Source: Agrobacterium tumefaciens
GTDB taxonomy: Bacteria > Pseudomonadota > Alphaproteobacteria > Rhizobiales > Rhizobiaceae
Reading direction: 5' to 3'
DNA: 64,000 nt
Assembly (NCBI GenBank): GCA_017744915.1
Contig: JAGIAH010000002.1
Coordinates: 186,001-250,000, forward strand
The translations under genes were made by a program, and so were the position numbers. This document shows, piece by piece, positions 60,163 to 64,000 of the stretch (position 1 is the first letter of the stretch; each line of letters opens with the position of its first letter). The notes beneath the pieces were generated by a model. It was not told the origin of the DNA. It saw nothing but the letters and a program-made list of their open reading frames with translations, and ran no database searches.

Positions 60163-60762
60163 TCAGAGCGATCCGTGCTTTTCCTGTAAAAGCCGGATGG
60201 CAAGATGCTGGAGCAGAATGATCGTCTTGGCATCGCGAATGTCGCCACGATCGATCATCCGCATCGCCTCCGGCAGGGGGATTTCGAGCACATCGATATC
60301 TTCTCCCTCGTCAGCGGAACCGCCGCCTGCGCCCACTTTGTGTGTGTCGGCATATTCGCCGTGGAAAAAGGCGAGATATTCGGTGACCGAGCCGGGGCTC
60401 ATATAGATATCGAACAGGTGTGTGAGTTCGGAAACCTCGTAACCGGTCTCCTCCATCAGTTCCGCACGCATTCGCGTCGCCGGTTCTGCGCCTTCGAGCA
60501 GCCCTGCCGGTGTCTCGATCAGCGATTCCAGACCGCCATTCAAGAGAACCGGCAATCGGAACTGGCGGGTCAAAAGGACATGGCCGTTTGCCGGATTGTA
60601 GAGCAGGCATGTCGCGCCGTTGCCGCGGTCATAGGCCTCCCGGGTCTGCTTCTGCCAGCTTCCGTCCCGCAGCCGGAGTTCATATTCATACTTGGTCAGC
60701 CGGCCCCAATCATCCGCCAACACGCGTTCGGCAATTGGGCGGTAAACACTGTCATTCATCAA
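60163..60762 (-). CDS. nudK: NUDIX hydrolase, NudK-like (GDP-mannose pyrophosphatase family)
   Basis: 199 residues. The NUDIX region GLLEGAEPATRMRAELMEETGYEV has the same one-residue-shorter spacing as E. coli NudK, and the N-terminal YEYELRLRDGSWQKQTREAYDRGN, FRLPVLLNGG and the C-terminal YMSPGSVTEYLAFFHGEY are NudK features. The product would hydrolyse GDP-mannose or related nucleotide sugars. The symbol rests on similarity from memory. It starts 24 bases upstream of the PhzF stop in the same direction. Confidence 0.85.
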   Translation of the reverse strand: MMNDSVYRPIAERVLADDWGRLTKYEYELRLRDGSWQKQTREAYDRGNGATCLLYNPANGHVLLTRQFRLPVLLNGGLESLIETPAGLLEGAEPATRMRAELMEETGYEVSELTHLFDIYMSPGSVTEYLAFFHGEYADTHKVGAGGGSADEGEDIDVLEIPLPEAMRMIDRGDIRDAKTIILLQHLAIRLLQEKHGSL

Positions 60763-60785
60763 GTCACCTCGTTTTCATCTGTCTT

Positions 60786-61631
60786 TCAAAGGCCGAGCAA
60801 TCGGCCTTCGACATGTGTGCGTGTTTCACCACCCACCCATATTACGCCGGTCTCATCGCGGCTCAGGTAAACGCGACCGTGCCGGCCGAGACGCGTCCCC
60901 TGAGCGGCGACATAATCTGCCGCGACCATGCCCGTGGCAAACAGCCATTGCGCCAGCGAGGCATTGAGGCTTCCGGTAACGGGATCTTCGGCGATGGCGC
61001 CCAGATGATCGCTGAAGAAGGCGCGAACCTCAAAGGCAGCCTCGCCGCCTTCCGCGTGCGGCCCAACCACACCGACATCAATGCGCCCGGGCCAGCTGCG
61101 AACCGGATCAATGGAAAGTACCTTTTCGGCCGATGCCAGCCTGATCCCCAGCCATCCGGGACCATTATCGATCCAGGCGGCATCAAGGACGTCATGAGCC
61201 TCGATCCGTAATAGTTGCCGTGCCTCTTCCAGCTCAGCCGGCGTCGGCGCACCGGAACGGATAAGCGGCGGGGCGGCAAAGGAAAACCGCCCATGCGCGC
61301 GCCGGATCGGAACCAGCCCGGCACCGCATTCCTGAATGATGCCCGTTTCGTTTTTGGGTGAACCGTTGGCAGACAGCCAGGCGTGGCAACTGCCCAGCGT
61401 GGGGTGCCCGGCAAAGGGCATTTCCCGGTCGAGCGAAAATATTCGGACCCGGTAGTCGGCCTTGGGATCGGTGGGCGGCAAGAGAAATGTGGTTTCAGAC
61501 AGGTTGAACCACCGCGTTAGCCGCTGCATTTCATCGGTCGTCAGGTTGTCGGCGCCCGTGACGACGGCCAGCGGATTGCCGGAAAGCGGCCCGGCGCCGA
61601 ACACATCGATCATATGGATAGCAAAAGTCAT
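60786..61631 (-). CDS. PhzF family phenazine biosynthesis isomerase-like protein
   Basis: 281 residues, with the PhzF N-terminal MIDVFGAGPLSGNPLAVV, the catalytic Glu in NLSETTFLLPP, DREMPFAGHPTLGSCHAWL and a late EDPVTGSLNASLAQWL. This domain usually works in isomerisation or unknown metabolism; no phenazine genes are nearby. It precedes nudK in the same direction, gap 23 bases. Confidence 0.92.
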   Translation of the reverse strand: MTFAIHMIDVFGAGPLSGNPLAVVTGADNLTTDEMQRLTRWFNLSETTFLLPPTDPKADYRVRIFSLDREMPFAGHPTLGSCHAWLSANGSPKNETGIIQECGAGLVPIRRAHGRFSFAAPPLIRSGAPTPAELEEARQLLRIEAHDVLDAAWIDNGPGWLGIRLASAEKVLSIDPVRSWPGRIDVGVVGPHAEGGEAAFEVRAFFSDHLGAIAEDPVTGSLNASLAQWLFATGMVAADYVAAQGTRLGRHGRVYLSRDETGVIWVGGETRTHVEGRLLGL

Positions 61632-61691
61632 GACATCGTTCTTTCAGTTCGGATCAACGGGCGGTCGCGGACGGAGGGTGGGCCTTCAGCT

Positions 61692-62315
61692 CTACCAGAC
61701 AAGCAGTTTGAGACCCGCAACCGCAAAGACCGCAGAGAGCACGGATTCGATCCAGCGCCGTAATCTGGTATAAAGTGCGATCATCGAGGAGGTCGAGAAA
61801 AGCAAGGCATAACCACCGAACACGGTGACGCCGAGAATGGCGCAGCCGCCGATGATTGCCGGTAGCATGCCGGCAGGCGCGTCCGTGCGAAACCCGAGCG
61901 ACATGATGGCTATCCACGACAGAATGGCCTTGGGGTTGCCGATATGCATGAAAAGCCCCTGCCGATAGAGCGATCGATAGCGCGGCACCGCGCGCTCCGT
62001 GATCGTCCCTGCAAAATCGGAGACCGGTTTGAGGGCTGATCTGCCGGCACGGAAGGCCAGATACAGCAAATATGCCCCACCAACGATCTTGATGACGAAA
62101 AGCGCCTGGGCATAGGCGGTGAGCACGGCGGACAGGCCGGTCGCCGTCAGGATCGCCCAGAACAGTGAACCGGTGATGACGCCTGCTGCCAAAGCAAGGG
62201 CCGGCAGGCGCCCGTCACGCATCGCCGTTGCCATGATTGCCATGTTGCTTGGCCCCGGGCTGGCGGTGGCAATGAGATAGGTGCCGTAGACGAGGGCGAG
62301 CTGGCTGGCGAACAT
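61692..62315 (-). CDS. LysE family translocator (RhtB-like)
   Basis: 207 residues, about six membrane segments. The start FASQLALVYGTYLIATASPGPSNMAIMATAM contains the LysE/RhtB family motif PGP near the N-terminus, with GGAYLLYLAFRAGRSAL and IGNPKAILSWIAI. These proteins export amino acids or their derivatives. It follows the VOC gene by 34 bases and is 60 bases from PhzF, so the four small genes may form one operon (VOC, LysE, PhzF, NudK). Confidence 0.9.
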   Translation of the reverse strand: MFASQLALVYGTYLIATASPGPSNMAIMATAMRDGRLPALALAAGVITGSLFWAILTATGLSAVLTAYAQALFVIKIVGGAYLLYLAFRAGRSALKPVSDFAGTITERAVPRYRSLYRQGLFMHIGNPKAILSWIAIMSLGFRTDAPAGMLPAIIGGCAILGVTVFGGYALLFSTSSMIALYTRLRRWIESVLSAVFAVAGLKLLVW

Positions 62316-62349
62316 TCGGGCTTTCTCCGGAAATCAGACGTTTTCCGCA

Positions 62350-62754
62350 TTAGTGCGGGAGATCGCCGCGATGGACGATATGGACCTTGTTGCCATCGGG
62401 ATCACGCAGATAGGCGCCGAAATAGCCGTCGCCATAGTGCGGGCGCGGACCGGGGCCGCCTTCGTCCGTTCCTCCGTGAGCCAGACCGCCGGCATGGGCC
62501 TCGCTCACCGCTTCTTTCGACGGTGCCAGAAAGGCGACCATGCCGCCATTACCGGCCGTTGCCGCTTCGCCATTGAAGGGATGATAGACGTAAAAACGCG
62601 GCAATGGGGCGTGTGCTGTCACCCAGCAAAGGGCCGCAGGCCCGCCATCGGGGGTGATGGCCCGGCGTATCAGGCCAAGCGGCGCAAGCAGGGCATCATA
62701 GAAACGTCCCGCCCGCTGAAGATCACGCGTTCCAACGGTTACATGGCTGAACAT
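62350..62754 (-). CDS. VOC family protein
   Basis: 134 residues with the VOC fold: HVTVGTRDLQRAGRFYDALLAPLG at the start, FYVYHPFNGEAATAGNGGMVAFLAPSKEAV and HYGDGYFGAYLRDPDGNKVHIVHRG at the end. The last motif contains the metal-ligand His/Glu-type positions. It is first in a small operon divergent from the MocR-type regulator. Confidence 0.88.
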   Translation of the reverse strand: MFSHVTVGTRDLQRAGRFYDALLAPLGLIRRAITPDGGPAALCWVTAHAPLPRFYVYHPFNGEAATAGNGGMVAFLAPSKEAVSEAHAGGLAHGGTDEGGPGPRPHYGDGYFGAYLRDPDGNKVHIVHRGDLPH

Positions 62755-62890
62755 TCAAACCTCAATACGCGAGCGGTGGTGGCCGGCAGGCGCTGTAAAA
62801 TGTGGATTTCATTTGGCTTCCTCATAGCTCATGTTACACTTGCTGTTTATTGAAATAGTGTAACGTGACACTTTTAAAGAGGCCGCGACC
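62755..62890. promoter_or_regulatory. Divergent VOC/MocR control region with inverted repeat
   Basis: GTTACACT (62833-62840) and AGTGTAAC (62857-62864) are perfect 8-base inverted repeats with a 16-base spacer, just upstream of the MocR start; a likely GntR-type operator. Confidence 0.6.
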
Positions 62891-64000
62891 TTGCTGCTGC
62901 AATCTCCCTGGACCCCGCACCTCGCAAACATCGAGGCGAATGCCGCCGAACGGCTGGTGTTTGCGCTTGCCGATGACATTATCGAAGGGCGGCTGGCGGG
63001 CGGCGACCGTCTGCCCGCCCATCGCGACCTCGCATGGAAACTGGGCGTGGGCCTCGGCACGGTGACGAAGGCCTATGCCGTGCTTGAACGGCGCGGCCTG
63101 ACGCGCAGCGTCAAGGGGCGGGGAACATTCGTGGCGCTTCAGGAAGCCCATAACGACCGGCAGGTCGACCTCTCGTCCAACGCGCCGCCGGCCACGCTCA
63201 ACGCCCACATTCTGGCGAAAACGCTGACCGGCATCGCGCGCAGGATCGATGCGGACCATTTTAATCTCTACGCTCCGCCCGCCGGGCATGTGGAACATCG
63301 GCGCGTGCTGGCCCGCTGGCTCGAAACGTTGGGTCTGCCCGTTGATCCATCGCATCTGGTGCTGACGAGCGGCGCCCGCCAGGCGCTGGCATTGGCCTTC
63401 GATCTTGCCTGTGGCCCGGATGGCCTGCTGCTGACCGAGCGGATCACCTATCCCGGCGCGCTCGCACTTCTTCGGCGCAAAGGGTGCCGGGTGCAGGGTG
63501 TGGAGATCGATGCCGAGGGAATGGTGCCCGACGCGCTTGCCGAAGCGCTCAAGGGCGTGGAACCGCACGGCGGCAGGGCGATCTATCTGACGCCGACATT
63601 GCACAACCCGACAACCGCGACGATGGGCACGGCGCGGCGGCAGGCCATTGTGGATATTTGTCGCCGGGCGGGCGTCTCGATCATCGAGGACGGTGTTTAT
63701 GCGGCATCCGATCCGGATTTTTACCCATTGGCGGCATTGGCTCCCGATATTTCGTTTCATGTGAATGGATTGTCCAAGTCGCTCGGCCCCGGTTTGCAGA
63801 TTGGCGTGCTGGCGCTGCCGGCGGGACGGAAGGAAGCAGCGGAGCGCCTGTTGCAGGATGTGCCCATGGCTCCCTCGGCGCTCTCCTGCGCGGTGGTCGA
63901 GGACTGGCTGACCACGGGTATCATCTCGTCGATCCAGCGCGATCTGCGCCATGAGGCGCGGCGACGCTCCAGCCTTGCGGTTTCCCTGCTGGGTGCGAGC
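62891..64000 (+). CDS. MocR-type GntR/aminotransferase regulator (3' partial)
   Basis: The frame runs off the right edge after 370 codons. The N-terminal GntR winged helix is clear (ALADDIIEGRLAGGDRLPAHRDLAWKLGVGLGTVTKAYAVLERRGLTRSVKGRGTFV), followed by a linker and a type I aminotransferase fold: VLTSGARQALALAFDLA, LLTERITYPGALALLRR, YLTPTLHNPTTATM, IIEDGVYAA and the PLP-binding Lys region NGLSKSLGPGLQIG. The likely start is the TTG at 62891, with AGAGG eight bases upstream; the next in-frame stop upstream is at 62861. It probably regulates the divergent VOC/LysE genes. Confidence 0.88.
   Translation, partial: MLLQSPWTPHLANIEANAAERLVFALADDIIEGRLAGGDRLPAHRDLAWKLGVGLGTVTKAYAVLERRGLTRSVKGRGTFVALQEAHNDRQVDLSSNAPPATLNAHILAKTLTGIARRIDADHFNLYAPPAGHVEHRRVLARWLETLGLPVDPSHLVLTSGARQALALAFDLACGPDGLLLTERITYPGALALLRRKGCRVQGVEIDAEGMVPDALAEALKGVEPHGGRAIYLTPTLHNPTTATMGTARRQAIVDICRRAGVSIIEDGVYAASDPDFYPLAALAPDISFHVNGLSKSLGPGLQIGVLALPAGRKEAAERLLQDVPMAPSALSCAVVEDWLTTGIISSIQRDLRHEARRRSSLAVSLLGAS

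Noticed and set aside
1-64000. CRISPR arrays, IS elements, integrases, phage or conjugation genes
   Set aside because: No regularly spaced direct repeats, transposase or integrase motifs were found in any frame.

Overview
The window reads as a piece of an alphaproteobacterial genome of the Rhizobium/Agrobacterium type. It is GC-rich and densely packed, with many solute-binding ABC transporters, LysR/TetR/MarR regulators and small oxidoreductases, and it carries an FtsZ paralogue without linker or C-terminal peptide, as known in Agrobacterium. I see no rRNA, convincing tRNA, IS element, integrase, phage gene or CRISPR array. It looks like accessory metabolic chromosome built from independently regulated transport and catabolism cassettes.

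Layout. 1-12.5 kb is a sulfur-scavenging neighbourhood: two tandem SfnB-type flavoprotein oxidoreductases (the first cut by the window edge), an aldo/keto reductase, an LVIVD-repeat protein, a ribose-type ABC transporter with two paralogous binding proteins (one in the operon, one divergent) and tauABC. 12.7-14.2 kb holds a MYG1-family gene and a small orphan gene with its own terminator. 14.3-18.9 kb pairs an MFS transporter and an M20 amidohydrolase with a divergent GAF-PucR regulator. 19-25.4 kb has a PPK2 polyphosphate kinase and an oligopeptide ABC operon with a fused double ATPase. 25.8-28.4 kb has a 61-residue coiled-coil protein, the FtsZ paralogue and a KAS II-type ketosynthase. 28.4-34.3 kb is a TetR-controlled RND efflux operon followed by an SDR. 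34.4-38.4 kb holds an exported S41 peptidase, a VOC protein and cupin divergent from a MarR regulator with three operator copies between them, and a luciferase-like flavoprotein.

38.7-50.5 kb is the most interesting part. An overlapping operon encodes a biotin carrier (AccB-like), a biotin carboxylase (AccC-like), a second carrier-like protein that lacks the biotinylated lysine, the 5-oxoprolinase subunits PxpB, PxpC and PxpA, and a class I aminotransferase. After a convergent LysR gene comes a second operon with an SDR, a complete polar amino acid ABC transporter and an RraA/HMG-aldolase family protein. PxpB/PxpC are homologous to the carboxyltransferase part of urea carboxylase, so the first operon could be a split biotin-dependent carboxylase joined to an oxoprolinase. 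I infer uptake and breakdown of a cyclic or gamma-substituted glutamate-like compound.

50.6-64 kb is a run of small regulator/target units: TetR and SDR, a PhyH-like oxygenase, an SRPBCC protein with its TetR regulator, LysR and isochorismatase-type hydrolase, a DUF1349 protein, ABM monooxygenase and LysR, then GNAT, DinB, NUDIX (NudK-like), PhzF, LysE and VOC genes. A MocR-type GntR/aminotransferase regulator runs off the right edge. Several divergent intergenic regions contain clear operator-like inverted repeats.
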